A stretch of DNA of 64,000 bases from an uncultured Eubacteriales bacterium (GCA_934479825.1 CAKSOW010000006.1:1-64000), one strand, 5' to 3'; numbered from the stretch's first letter, positions 18,199 to 26,635 are shown. Program-made: numbers and translations. The notes: generated by a model not told the origin, from the letters alone.

Positions 18199-18807
18199 TC
18201 ATTTTATATGAGCTGAAAAAATATAGGCAAAATTGGTTTTAATCATCTTTTCGATACTCATTCCGCTCTGATGAATATATCGCAGTATATTCTCTTTTTT
18301 ATCCGGATATATCTTGATTTTCCGTGTGCCGTACTCTATTGTATCACTTGGATTTCTGTCAACCGAAAGAACAAACCGGCCGCCGCCATTCAAAAATCGC
18401 CTTACTTTGTGGATGGCCGCCTGCTTATCCTTTATATGCATAAAAGTAAGAGAGGAATAGATCACATCGAATTTGCGGCAGAATTCATATTGCATAAAAT
18501 CGTCGCAAATGAATGAAGCATTGTTGAACTCTTTTAAATTTTCTTTTGCCCTTTCAATCGTTTTGGGCGAAAGATCAATGCCAAAAAATTCATGGCATAA
18601 AGGCGCGACCCGGATAGCGAGCCGTCCGGTGCCGACGCCGATTTCAAGCACGGATTTTTCGCTTGTGAGCTGCAATTCCTCCAAAAACACTCTGCCATCC
18701 CATTTATCCATATAGCTTTTTAACGGCTCCGGATCGTAAACCGGATCATTGTTTTCCTCAATCAGTAAGTCGTAATGCTCCCTTATGCCGGTATATGAAA
18801 CAGACAC
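18199..18807 (-). CDS. Class I SAM-dependent methyltransferase
   Basis: A 202-residue Rossmann methyltransferase. Motif I is VLEIGVGTGRLA (about residues 54-65), the acidic strand-2 end is FFGIDLSPK, then SFICDDF and the post-motif FDVIYSSLTFMHI. It matches the methyltransferase 11/25-type small-molecule enzymes; the substrate is not evident. The start is GTG at 18807 with GGTGAG 9 nt upstream. A consensus promoter lies about 120 bp upstream, so the mRNA has a structured leader of about 115 nt. Divergent from the rodA-like gene. Confidence 0.8.
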   Translation of the reverse strand: MSVSYTGIREHYDLLIEENNDPVYDPEPLKSYMDKWDGRVFLEELQLTSEKSVLEIGVGTGRLAIRVAPLCHEFFGIDLSPKTIERAKENLKEFNNASFICDDFMQYEFCRKFDVIYSSLTFMHIKDKQAAIHKVRRFLNGGGRFVLSVDRNPSDTIEYGTRKIKIYPDKKENILRYIHQSGMSIEKMIKTNFAYIFSAHIK

Positions 18808-18819
18808 CTTGTATCACTC

Positions 18820-18921
18820 ACCATTTTCATTCAAAACGATAAACGCCAAGAAATATATAGCACCATTATGCGACAGCATGGTGGGGGCGAAGTCCCCAAA
18901 GATTTGTCTACCAAATCTTAC
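18820..18921 (-). other. Structured 5' leader of the methyltransferase gene
   Basis: Three consecutive hairpins in the untranslated leader, read on the minus strand: AAGATTTG/CAAATCTT (18900-18921), TGGGGACTTCGCCCCCA (about 18882-18899) and ACCA...TGGT around GCTGTCGCATAA (about 18867-18887, competing with the second). No riboswitch class is recognised; it might be a regulatory leader or a dispersed repeat. Confidence 0.4.
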
Positions 18922-18928
18922 TGCGGAT

Positions 18929-18957
18929 ATTATACCATGCCGATTCCATTATTGCAA
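18929..18957 (-). promoter_or_regulatory. Sigma-A promoter of the methyltransferase gene
   Basis: Minus strand TTGCAA, 17 bp, TATAAT. Confidence 0.75.
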
Positions 18958-18979
18958 CAAGTTTTTTTCAAATTTTATA

Positions 18980-19008
18980 TTTACTTCGCCACCGAAATGT
19001 AGTATAAT
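18980..19008 (+). promoter_or_regulatory. Sigma-A promoter of the rodA/ftsW-like gene
   Basis: TTTACT, 17 bp, TATAAT, ending 33 bp before the ATG; back to back with the methyltransferase promoter. Confidence 0.75.
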
Positions 19009-19041
19009 AATTTTAAAACTTCTATGAAAAGAGGTGTCGTC

Positions 19042-20457
19042 ATGCCGCAGGGCGCTTCTACGAAATTCCGTACCGTCAAAAAAATTGTAAAACCGGGCGA
19101 AAACGCCGCCAGTTCCTATGAAGTCAATTTAATCACCTATTCGCGCGTCAACGCCGTCGGAAGAAACCGTTTGCTCTCTCCGGTTGAAGCGGAACGCCGC
19201 CGAAACCGCCTTATGGCCGGTAAACATGAGGGCTCCTCCTCCATACGGAAAATGCGCCGCCCGGTGCGTACATTGACTTTGAAGCCAGCACCTGTTGTCC
19301 CAACTGCACCGAAAGATCCTATTGAAATCAAAAAGAATTTCATTCGCGGCCAATTAAGACAGCACGCCGCTTTGATTGATAAAAAAATCATCTTAACCGT
19401 TGCGGCTCTCGCCCTTTTCGGGGTACTCGCCGTGTACAGTGCAACCCTTACCTATTCAAGAAACCGCTATGTCATCATTCAGGCGGCGGCCGCTGTTTTA
19501 GGCATAGTTCTCATGACGGCACTGTCATTTATCGATTACCGCCAGTTTGCCAAAAAATACCGTGCTGTCATTCTCATTAACGCAGCGCTCCTGCTCTTTA
19601 CATATTTCTTCGGAGAAGGCGTAACCGATAAAACTAACGCAAACTGGATTAACCTCGGTTTTATCAAAATACAGCCGTCGGAATTCGCAAAAATTCTGTT
19701 TATCTACTCTTTTTCCGCCCACCTGTATTTTGTCCGCGACCGCATCAATAAGTTTTTCACTGCCATGACCCTGTTTTTGCATGCGGCTATCATCATCGGC
19801 TTGACATTTTTGCAGAAAGACCTCGGAACGCTGACGATTTTCCTTTTTATTTTTGCCGTTATGTGTTTTGCCGGAAATCTGAATCTGTGGTATTTTATTG
19901 CCGGAATTGCCGGAATTTTTATCGCGTCTCCCTTTATCTGGACAAAACTCAATTTTTTTCAACAACAGCGAATCCTTGCGCCTTATGATATTTCGGTCGA
20001 TCCGAATGCCATCGGCGTCCGTCATCAAGCTGTGCGAAGCATGACGGCCATCAGCCTCGGCGGCATTAACGGCAGCGGATATATGCACGGAAAAATCACC
20101 CAAGGTAATTTTTCCGCCAAGCATACCGATATGATCTTTGCAACAATTTGTGAAGAATTCGGTTTTATCGGCGCAATCGCCGTTTTGGGGTTGTACATCT
20201 TTTTGGTGACACGCATTATATTGGTTGCTATCCGTTCGGAAAACACGTTCGGCTGTCTTGTCTGCACAGGCGTTGCAGCTATGTTTATCATACAGATCAT
20301 CGAGAATATCGGCATGTGCCTCGGCGTTCTCCCCGTCATCGGCATTACGTTGCCGTTTTTGAGCTACGGCGGTTCTTCTGCGCTCAGCACCTATATCGCC
20401 ATCGGACTTGTACTTTCGGTAAGTACGCACAAAGAGCGAACGTTCTTTGGGAGCTGA
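19042..20457 (+). CDS. RodA/FtsW/SpoVE-family peptidoglycan polymerase (SEDS)
   Basis: A 471-residue SEDS protein with about ten membrane helices. The family signatures are QPSEFAKI (about residue 216), LQKDLGT (about 263), AISLGGINGSGYMHGKITQGN, and the C-terminal LPVIGITLPFLSYGGSS. SEDS proteins polymerise lipid II into glycan strands together with a class B PBP, which is not in this window. The helices start only near residue 115; the first 110 residues are a basic, probably disordered cytosolic extension, which is unusual. Overall it looks closer to RodA than FtsW (NNWINLG-like segment), but this is not decisive. ATG 19042 is chosen over 19024 because AGAGGTG sits 5 nt before it. Confidence 0.88.
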   Translation: MPQGASTKFRTVKKIVKPGENAASSYEVNLITYSRVNAVGRNRLLSPVEAERRRNRLMAGKHEGSSSIRKMRRPVRTLTLKPAPVVPTAPKDPIEIKKNFIRGQLRQHAALIDKKIILTVAALALFGVLAVYSATLTYSRNRYVIIQAAAAVLGIVLMTALSFIDYRQFAKKYRAVILINAALLLFTYFFGEGVTDKTNANWINLGFIKIQPSEFAKILFIYSFSAHLYFVRDRINKFFTAMTLFLHAAIIIGLTFLQKDLGTLTIFLFIFAVMCFAGNLNLWYFIAGIAGIFIASPFIWTKLNFFQQQRILAPYDISVDPNAIGVRHQAVRSMTAISLGGINGSGYMHGKITQGNFSAKHTDMIFATICEEFGFIGAIAVLGLYIFLVTRIILVAIRSENTFGCLVCTGVAAMFIIQIIENIGMCLGVLPVIGITLPFLSYGGSSALSTYIAIGLVLSVSTHKERTFFGS

Positions 20458-20460
20458 CAC

Positions 20461-20489
20461 TTGACATTTTCCCCAAACTGTGGTATATT
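20461..20489 (+). promoter_or_regulatory. Sigma-A promoter of the Cys-rich lipoprotein gene
   Basis: TTGACA, 17 bp, TATATT, starting 4 bp after the rodA-like stop codon. The gene can therefore be transcribed independently of rodA. Confidence 0.8.
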
Positions 20490-20527
20490 TAAAACAAACA
20501 TACGGATTCATGAAGGAGTACATCACT

Positions 20528-20758
20528 ATGAAAAAAGCCATTATCTGCCTTTTTGCCGCATTCAGCGTCGCGGCACTTCTTACCTCATGCGGTTCCAAGG
20601 AATGCAACATGTGCGAAAAGAGCTGTTCCAACAAATATTCCTATAAAGACGGAGAAATCACCCTCTGTTCTTCCTGCTACAAAAAATGCTTTGACGGCAA
20701 AACCAAAGTTGATGCCGATGCCTTTTTCGGCGTAGAAGAACCGACAGTGGCTGAATAA
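20528..20758 (+). CDS. Small Cys-rich lipoprotein with two CxxCxxxC motifs
   Basis: A 76-residue protein. It has a short lipoprotein signal (MKKAIICLFAAFSVAALLTSC) with lipobox LTSC, so Cys21 should carry the lipid. The mature part has two matching motifs, CNMCEKSC and CSSCYKKC, about 16 residues apart, as in zinc-ribbon or metal-binding domains, then an acidic tail. Such spacing suggests one bound Zn or Fe outside the membrane. No family is recognised. The ATG has GAAGGAG 8 nt upstream; a longer frame starting at 20480 would begin inside the promoter. It is monocistronic with its own promoter and terminator. Confidence 0.75.
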   Translation: MKKAIICLFAAFSVAALLTSCGSKECNMCEKSCSNKYSYKDGEITLCSSCYKKCFDGKTKVDADAFFGVEEPTVAE

Positions 20759-20776
20759 TCAGGATAAATGAATACG

Positions 20777-20815
20777 AAAACCGCGTACTTTGACAAAACA
20801 AAGTACGCGGTTTTT
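20777..20815. terminator. Strong bidirectional terminator
   Basis: AAACCGCGTACTTTG and CAAAGTACGCGGTTT form a 15-bp stem with a 6-nt loop, followed by T5 on plus and a shorter T run on minus. It serves the lipoprotein gene (plus) and the PBP-SLH-esterase operon (minus). Confidence 0.9.
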
Positions 20816-20825
20816 ATATGCAAAG

Positions 20826-21626
20826 TTATTGAAAACGTCTTAAAAAGGTAATCGAATCGTCCACCCAACGCGCATATGCCGCGTCGTTATAAAAATCGTG
20901 TCCTATATCGGTATCGCTGTTTCCAAGCGCCATGCCATGCGGTCCTTTGGGATAAATGTGCAGTTCATACGGAATCTTTTCCTTTGTCAGAGCCGCCGCC
21001 ATGACAAGCGCGTTCTTTTCAACAGGTACAAGATCGTCTGTCGCCGTATGGACAAGGAACGTCGGCACGGTTTCACTTGTCACGCGTTCACTTACCGTGA
21101 AAGCACGGACAACTTCCTTATTTTCCACTTGCGCGCCAAGGAGATTCTGAAAACTGCCCATATGCCCCTCAGGCGTGATAACTGCATAGCACAGCACGAC
21201 AACAGCCGGACGGTTCGCGCCGGGCGCTACTGTAATGCGGCTGTTTAAAACTGGGTCGTTCCACATGGTTGCAAGGGTTGCCGCCAGATGTCCGCCTGCG
21301 GAAAAACCGACCGCATAGACATGCTCCGGATTTATTGCAAATTCTTCGGCATGCTCTTTGATGTATGCCATGGCAAGCGACGCCTCCATGAGAGGAATAT
21401 ACGGGTCAGGCGGTACAACGGTATAATTGAGTACAAAGGCATTCATACCACGCGCTAAATAGGCAAGAGCGATCGGCTCTCCCTCACGGTCTGAGCACAC
21501 ACAGCCATAACCACCGCCTGGGATAACAAGCATGGCATCACGAATCGGCGTTTTGACATCCGATACATATAAAGTGAGATACGCGTCCTTATGAGCCGGG
21601 TCAAAATAAATCTTTTCAAATCGCAT
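20826..21626 (-). CDS. Alpha/beta hydrolase, BD-FAE-like esterase
   Basis: A 266-residue cytosolic-looking hydrolase without a signal peptide. The oxyanion motif is PGGGYG (residues about 36-41), the nucleophile elbow GFSAGGH, the acid probably in TATDDLVP, and the catalytic His in GPHGM. This is the pattern of the BD-FAE/acetylxylan-esterase-like group, which removes acetyl or feruloyl groups from sugars; the true substrate is unknown. Last gene of the minus operon PBP-SLH-esterase (33-bp gap), just before the terminator. A related copy is at 35839-36630. AGGAG precedes the ATG. Confidence 0.85.
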   Translation of the reverse strand: MRFEKIYFDPAHKDAYLTLYVSDVKTPIRDAMLVIPGGGYGCVCSDREGEPIALAYLARGMNAFVLNYTVVPPDPYIPLMEASLAMAYIKEHAEEFAINPEHVYAVGFSAGGHLAATLATMWNDPVLNSRITVAPGANRPAVVVLCYAVITPEGHMGSFQNLLGAQVENKEVVRAFTVSERVTSETVPTFLVHTATDDLVPVEKNALVMAAALTKEKIPYELHIYPKGPHGMALGNSDTDIGHDFYNDAAYARWVDDSITFLRRFQ

Positions 21627-21659
21627 ATTCTTATTCTCCTGATAGAGTTATTTCAAATT

Positions 21660-22880
21660 TTACGGCAAATACCGATCGGGATTTTGCGTTACGGCTCCGA
21701 CGCCGGTTAAAACAAAAGTATGGGCATCCACCGTTTCACCGGTTTGTGTATTGACGAGTGCAAGAACCAAGCGATCCCCTGCGTTGAACAGACTGCGGTA
21801 GACATCGGAAGTATCTTTTGCCGCGGCAATATTGATGTCAAATCCGCTTGCGTCACGCGTAAAATGATAGACGCGGAACGCATAACCGGACGGCGGAACA
21901 CTGGCGCGCGTATACGAGACGATCGGCAGATTATTTTCATAAAAAGTTCCTACCTGCATAGCCTCCGTCGCAAAGAGCGAATCAGTGTAAGAAGTTTTTA
22001 ACACCTGCTTGCCGTCAAGCAAAATATAGGAATCTTCCGGAAGCGGGATTTCTTCCGGATCTGTTTTGATTGGGGAATCGGCGTTGATATCGATTCGTGT
22101 GCGGAGTGTGGAATCCGATACAACCGCAATAACTTTCGCCATTTCGGCACGTGTCAAATTCTTTAAGGGATTGAAGTTCCCACTTTCATCTCCGTTGAAT
22201 ATGCCGTTGTAATAGGCTTTCAGAACATAATAATTGTATTCAGCAGGAATTGCGGAATAATCTGCAATAAACGGAATGAACTTTTCAAGCATGCTTTCAT
22301 CGTACTTGCCGGAATAGATAAACTCATGTCCCAGCCCTTCGCCGACCGTACTGCGGATTTCCGTGCCGTCAAGTTCAAAGGAACGAGTGATAAACGCGGC
22401 AAACTCGTACCGTTTCACCGGTTTTTCCAAAATTTCCGGAGAATCTATGGAAATATGCCGTCCCATAACGGAACATCCGTACAGCGATACATCTATGATT
22501 CCGGCCTCGTACATCAGCTGTACATAACCGGCATACCACTTATCCGCACCGGCAACATTCAAAATCTCCATGGCGCTTTTCCGATTTGCCGCCTCTTCTT
22601 CCAAGCCTAAATAGCGGGTAATGACAGCCGCCGCTTCCGCCACGGTAAATGTCCCCTGCGGCACAAAAGTCGTGTCCGTCATACCTTTGACCACGCCATT
22701 TTCCGCAAGATATGACACATACGGATAAAACCAGCTATCTTCCGGAACATCGGAAAAAGACTGTCCGGACAGACCAGAAATATCCGCCGTATCACCGAAA
22801 GCATAGGTGCCGCCGAGCATACCAAACACAAGGCCGGCTACCGCCGACAATGCGTAGATTTTCTTTTTTAAACGTCTCAT
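21660..22880 (-). CDS. Secreted SLH-domain protein
   Basis: A 406-residue surface protein. It has a signal peptide (residues 1-30), then SLH 1 (about 42-95; FSDVPEDSWFYPYVSYLAENG), a degenerate SLH 2 (about 108-175; DKWYAGYVQLMYEAGII with a 20-residue insert before RYEFAAFI), and SLH 3 (about 200-255; LTRAEMAKVIAVV). A beta-rich C-terminal domain of about 130 residues is of unknown type. SLH repeats bind pyruvylated wall polymer. It lies 21 bp after the class A PBP gene and 33 bp before the esterase, so it is likely cotranscribed with cell-wall synthesis. Confidence 0.85.
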   Translation of the reverse strand: MRRLKKKIYALSAVAGLVFGMLGGTYAFGDTADISGLSGQSFSDVPEDSWFYPYVSYLAENGVVKGMTDTTFVPQGTFTVAEAAAVITRYLGLEEEAANRKSAMEILNVAGADKWYAGYVQLMYEAGIIDVSLYGCSVMGRHISIDSPEILEKPVKRYEFAAFITRSFELDGTEIRSTVGEGLGHEFIYSGKYDESMLEKFIPFIADYSAIPAEYNYYVLKAYYNGIFNGDESGNFNPLKNLTRAEMAKVIAVVSDSTLRTRIDINADSPIKTDPEEIPLPEDSYILLDGKQVLKTSYTDSLFATEAMQVGTFYENNLPIVSYTRASVPPSGYAFRVYHFTRDASGFDINIAAAKDTSDVYRSLFNAGDRLVLALVNTQTGETVDAHTFVLTGVGAVTQNPDRYLP

Positions 22881-22901
22881 GCTTTATACTTCCCGTTTGA
22901 T

Positions 22902-25631
22902 TTAATGCAACGGATGTCCGGTCGAACCGGCGTTTTCCGGCGAATGACCGGAGTCGTTTTCGGATAAAGGATGTCCCGACGAGGTATGTGTGCCGTTTTC
23001 GGTATCTCCGGAAGTGTCCGTATCCTTTTTTTCGATCTTCTCCGTATTGCCTGTGTCCGGATCCGTCTCATCGATCGGCTCAAAATCGCCATCCATACTG
23101 TCCGGATCATCGTCCATTTCCGGATACACAGCGTTGTGTACCGTGCAATAGCTGTTTTGCGGCGCGTCCACTCCGGGCGAATACCCGGCATACGTCCCAG
23201 CCGGCATGACGCTCATATAATACGGATCGGACGGATTTACGACATTCGCCGGATTTCCGGTTTCGGCGCGGCAGGTATAGCGTGCGTCAGTAATCGGGAT
23301 ATTCTGGACAAAATTGCGATCTTCCACCTTAATAAGAGCGATTTTCATAAGCAGATTTTTCGGGCAATACGGCGTTGCAACATGTGCCGTAGAGGAATCC
23401 CAATCAATAAGCACATGCGTATCACAGGTTTTGGTCGGAATCTGATTTTTGGCAAACCAACCGTAAGATACACGCGAACCGCGCAGATCATGGCTGCACG
23501 CTTCGGACGGCAAAAGTCCGCTGTCCGAACAAACAGCAACCTGCGTCAGACGGGAATAGTCAAACTTTTTGAGCGGTTCTCCGCCGTTTGCCGCGGCGTT
23601 GATATACTTTTCATGTACGCGTGCCATAACCTTTTCCCAAGCAATCATGGCAGGATTAGAGCGGAATTTGCCGAGATATTTCGGCGTATCGTAACCAAAC
23701 CAGCACGCCGCCGTATAATACGGAGTAAAACCGACAAAATAGCGGTCTTTGTCGTTGTTTGTCGTACCGGTCTTTCCAGCGACATTGACTTTTTTATCGA
23801 GAGTAATACCGGACGCCGTGCCGCTCGTGACGACATTTTGCAGAATTTTAGTCATGGTTTCAGCGGTATCAGCCGAGATAGCATATTCTGGATTGGCATT
23901 GTGCTCCAAAAGGACGGTATCATCGTTCCGGAGCACACGCGTATATAAGCGCGGCGAAGAATACATACCGCCGCTCGGGAAAATGGAATATGCAGCCGTC
24001 ACTTCCATAACGGTAAGGCCGTTTGTCAGACCGCCGAGTGCAAGCGGCGCAAGGTCTTTATCGCTTGCCACAAGGCTCTTCAAATGCAGTTTATTCTGAG
24101 AGAAGTTGTAAGAATACTCCGGCGTCATTTTTTTGAGCACCTTGATGGCGATGGTATTTTTAGAAACCTCCACAGCGCGGTTGACCGAGAGAAGCCCGTC
24201 ATAGCGTGCCGGCGCATTTTTCGGCCAATAACGTCCTAAATTTTCTTTATATTCTAACGGTGTATCGTCGAAAACAGTAGAATAATTGATTAACCCCAAA
24301 TCCATGGCCGGGGCATAAACCGTCAGAGGTTTGATGGCGGAACCGATCTGGCGGCGGCTTTGGGTCGCGCGGTTTAAATCGCGGTCTCCGGTCTTTTCCC
24401 TGCCGCCGACGACGCCTTTTACATCACCGGTATACGGATCCATAATAACCATGGCGGCTTGCGGCTGAATGCCCTCCGATACACGCTGGAAGGTATCCGG
24501 ATCAGCAAACACTTCCTCCATGATTGTCTGAATCTCCGGGTCAATGGTCGCATAGATTTTCAAACCACCGGAGTAGATGATTCCGGACGCATATTCACGT
24601 GAATAACCATATTCTTCTTTTAGATCAGCGATGATTTGCTCAATAAGCGTATCTTTGAAATAGGAATTGGACTTTGTGACCGTTCCGTCCAGAACCGTAA
24701 TATTGATAACAAGTTCGGTGTTTTTGGCTTGTTCGCATTCTTCTTTTGTAATCCAGCCAAGCTCTTCCATTTTATCAAGGACATAACCGCGGCGGCGTTT
24801 GTTTTCATTCGGATTGCGCACCGGGTCGTATTTGGTCGGCGATTTCGGAATAGCAGCCAATGCAGCACATTCGACAAGGTCAAGTTCGGACACGTCTTTT
24901 CCGAAATAATAGTTGGCAGCCGCCTGAACGCCGTAATTGTTGCGCGAAAGATTGATTGTGTTAAGATACATTTCAAGAATCTCTTCGCGGCTGTGTTTCT
25001 TTGTCAGGCTTAACGCACGGAATATTTCACGCACTTTACGCTGAATGGTGGTTTCGTCTTCCTTGGTAATGTTTTTTATGAGCTGTTGGGTAATGGTCGA
25101 ACCGCCATAGCTGTCATTGCCGCCGGCAAACTGCAAAACCGCGCCGAATGTGCGCTTCCAGTCCACGCCGCTGTGTTTCCAAAAGCGTTCATCTTCAATA
25201 GCAACAAACGCATTGGTCAGATTCTTCGGCATCTTGTTATAGGATACCCAAGAACGGTTTTCCGTACCGTAAATGCGTTGGTCAACAAGCTCTATATCGT
25301 TGCCGGATTCATCGGTATAATAAATTTTGGTGGTCTGATTCAGATTGGTTTTGAGATTTTCGATATCAAAATCGTCCTCAATCAGATAATTATTGACGTA
25401 TCCGAAGAAAATAGCGGCAATTGCAATACCGGATATGGTGCAGATAAGCAGGATCGTGATCAAGATATTGAGAACCCATTGCAAGGACTTGCCTATCATA
25501 ACGCCGGTCACCTTGCCGCCGGTCTTAATCACTTTTTTGACGCCTGCTTTTTTCATATTGGCCGTCGTATTTACATTCAGCTTCTTATCCGGATGATCGG
25601 ATTTTCGGAAATGATCGTGATTGTTGTTCAT
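22902..25631 (-). CDS. Class A penicillin-binding protein (transglycosylase/transpeptidase)
   Basis: A 909-residue bifunctional peptidoglycan synthase. Order: basic cytosolic N-terminus (about 55 residues), one membrane helix (about 60-85), GT51 transglycosylase (about 140-300; EDERFWKH and GGSTITQQLIKN), then transpeptidase with SxxK (GSAIKPL, about 430), SxN (SKN, about 490) and KTGT (about 620). The C-terminus is a low-complexity acidic Asp/Glu/Thr/Ser/Gly tail of about 90 residues holding two GHPL repeats. It belongs with PBP1a/PBP1. The start is ATG 25631, with GGAGGG 5 nt upstream; 25667 would add 12 residues without a ribosome site. First gene of the PBP-SLH-esterase operon. Confidence 0.93.
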   Translation of the reverse strand: MNNNHDHFRKSDHPDKKLNVNTTANMKKAGVKKVIKTGGKVTGVMIGKSLQWVLNILITILLICTISGIAIAAIFFGYVNNYLIEDDFDIENLKTNLNQTTKIYYTDESGNDIELVDQRIYGTENRSWVSYNKMPKNLTNAFVAIEDERFWKHSGVDWKRTFGAVLQFAGGNDSYGGSTITQQLIKNITKEDETTIQRKVREIFRALSLTKKHSREEILEMYLNTINLSRNNYGVQAAANYYFGKDVSELDLVECAALAAIPKSPTKYDPVRNPNENKRRRGYVLDKMEELGWITKEECEQAKNTELVINITVLDGTVTKSNSYFKDTLIEQIIADLKEEYGYSREYASGIIYSGGLKIYATIDPEIQTIMEEVFADPDTFQRVSEGIQPQAAMVIMDPYTGDVKGVVGGREKTGDRDLNRATQSRRQIGSAIKPLTVYAPAMDLGLINYSTVFDDTPLEYKENLGRYWPKNAPARYDGLLSVNRAVEVSKNTIAIKVLKKMTPEYSYNFSQNKLHLKSLVASDKDLAPLALGGLTNGLTVMEVTAAYSIFPSGGMYSSPRLYTRVLRNDDTVLLEHNANPEYAISADTAETMTKILQNVVTSGTASGITLDKKVNVAGKTGTTNNDKDRYFVGFTPYYTAACWFGYDTPKYLGKFRSNPAMIAWEKVMARVHEKYINAAANGGEPLKKFDYSRLTQVAVCSDSGLLPSEACSHDLRGSRVSYGWFAKNQIPTKTCDTHVLIDWDSSTAHVATPYCPKNLLMKIALIKVEDRNFVQNIPITDARYTCRAETGNPANVVNPSDPYYMSVMPAGTYAGYSPGVDAPQNSYCTVHNAVYPEMDDDPDSMDGDFEPIDETDPDTGNTEKIEKKDTDTSGDTENGTHTSSGHPLSENDSGHSPENAGSTGHPLH

Positions 25632-25726
25632 GTGCCCTCCGCTTTTGGGAATTCTTAAACGAAACATGCATATTTTTCCGTATTTGGTAAAAAATCAATT
25701 TGAAGAAGAAAGGAGCAAGCATCCGA

Positions 25727-26125
25727 ATGAAAATGAGATTTTCCGAAAACGCAAAGAAAGCTGTAATCGCCTTTCTCGGCATTTTATCCGTATCCGCCGC
25801 CTGTGCAGCTTGTTATGTATGGACAGAATCGTTTGTAAAATACGAAAAAGTCCCCTCAGAAAAGAATACGGACGCAGTCGAAAGCACAGCAAACGCATCA
25901 CGCGTCACCGATCTTTCGGACTTGCCCTACTCCGACTACTACACTCTTCGTTTGGAAAATGGCAAAATCCGCCTGTACGGTGCGGACGGAACAGAAATCT
26001 ATTGCGAAAACGATTTTTCTCCGGACGCTTTATCCGCACGCGACAAGGCGGAATTGGAACGGGACGGCTTGGTTCTTGCCTCTCGCTCGGATGTTATTGA
26101 AATATTAACTTATCTGAAAAGCTGA
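25727..26125 (+). CDS. Small secreted or membrane-anchored protein, BofC-like C-terminal domain
   Basis: About 132 residues: a basic N-terminus, one hydrophobic segment (about 10-32, VIAFLGILSVSAACAACYVW), a polar linker, then a C-terminal domain of about 60 residues (YYTLRLENGKIRLYG through IEILTYL). That domain resembles the BofC C-terminal domain common in Clostridia (aromatic-x-x-K-x-x-x-G-x-I-x-V, ending in an ExLxxLL-like helix). BofC in Bacillus inhibits the forespore protease SpoIVB; here the role is inference. AAAGGAG lies 11 nt before ATG 25727. Convergent with the next gene, 3 bp apart; divergent from the PBP operon. Confidence 0.6.
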   Translation: MKMRFSENAKKAVIAFLGILSVSAACAACYVWTESFVKYEKVPSEKNTDAVESTANASRVTDLSDLPYSDYYTLRLENGKIRLYGADGTEIYCENDFSPDALSARDKAELERDGLVLASRSDVIEILTYLKS

Positions 26126-26128
26126 GGT

Positions 26129-26437
26129 TCAATCCTCGTTTTCGGAATCCTTCTTGCAGGACGAGCCGCTGAAAAGAATATCAAAAGCCGTGGCAACAGC
26201 ACCAATTGCGGCTACAACGGCAACAGCAGTCAAGACGATATCAAAAAGAGAAAACTCTTTGTCAAAATGCAGATTGAACCCGAACAGGTTCTTTTTCTGT
26301 TTTTTGGAGTTGATTTCCAAGCCCATGTCAAATTTCGGGCGGACAGTAATGTCTTTGGACGTTTCAATGGCGTTTTTGGCGTTTTCTACGCCGGTCTCAC
26401 ATTTCTCGCGGATTACATCGGTTTTAAAATCAAACAT
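26129..26437 (-). CDS. Small membrane protein, unassigned
   Basis: About 102 residues. The first 60 are charged and helical (MFDFKTDVIREKCETGVENA), followed by a basic KKQKK patch and one hydrophobic segment (about 68-92, FDIVLTAVAVVAAIGAVATAFDILF), ending in a short acidic tail with SSCKKDSENED. No family is recognised. ATG 26437 has AAGGAGG at the right distance, and a promoter lies about 80-108 bp upstream. A longer frame from 26515 has no ribosome site and starts inside the leader. Confidence 0.65.
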   Translation of the reverse strand: MFDFKTDVIREKCETGVENAKNAIETSKDITVRPKFDMGLEINSKKQKKNLFGFNLHFDKEFSLFDIVLTAVAVVAAIGAVATAFDILFSGSSCKKDSENED

Positions 26438-26517
26438 GGTTAAATCCTCCTTATGGATTATTATGGTAAAATCGGATGATTGCTTCAACCAATCAGTGTC
26501 AAATCTTATTTGCATAT

Positions 26518-26545
26518 ATTATACCACAAAATACGAAAAAGTAAA
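26518..26545 (-). promoter_or_regulatory. Probable sigma-A promoter of the small membrane protein gene
   Basis: Minus strand TTTACT, 16 bp, TATAAT. Confidence 0.55.
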
Positions 26546-26635
26546 CAGTCTTTCAAATAAATTTATATTTTATCCGAAAATTAAGAAAAATTAAGAATTG
26601 AAAGCAATCTTTTTGGAAAATATACTGTATAAGTC

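Noticed and set aside
19525..20634. Long open frame (369 codons) on the minus strand, antisense to the rodA-like gene
   Set aside because: It lies wholly opposite a clear membrane-protein gene, has a charge- and Lys/Arg/Asn-biased composition typical of an antisense frame, and has no ribosome site or family motif.
22971..23948. 325-codon plus-strand frame opposite the class A PBP
   Set aside because: Its product is rich in Arg/Ile/His runs, typical of the complement of a coding frame, and it has no recognisable domain or start signal.
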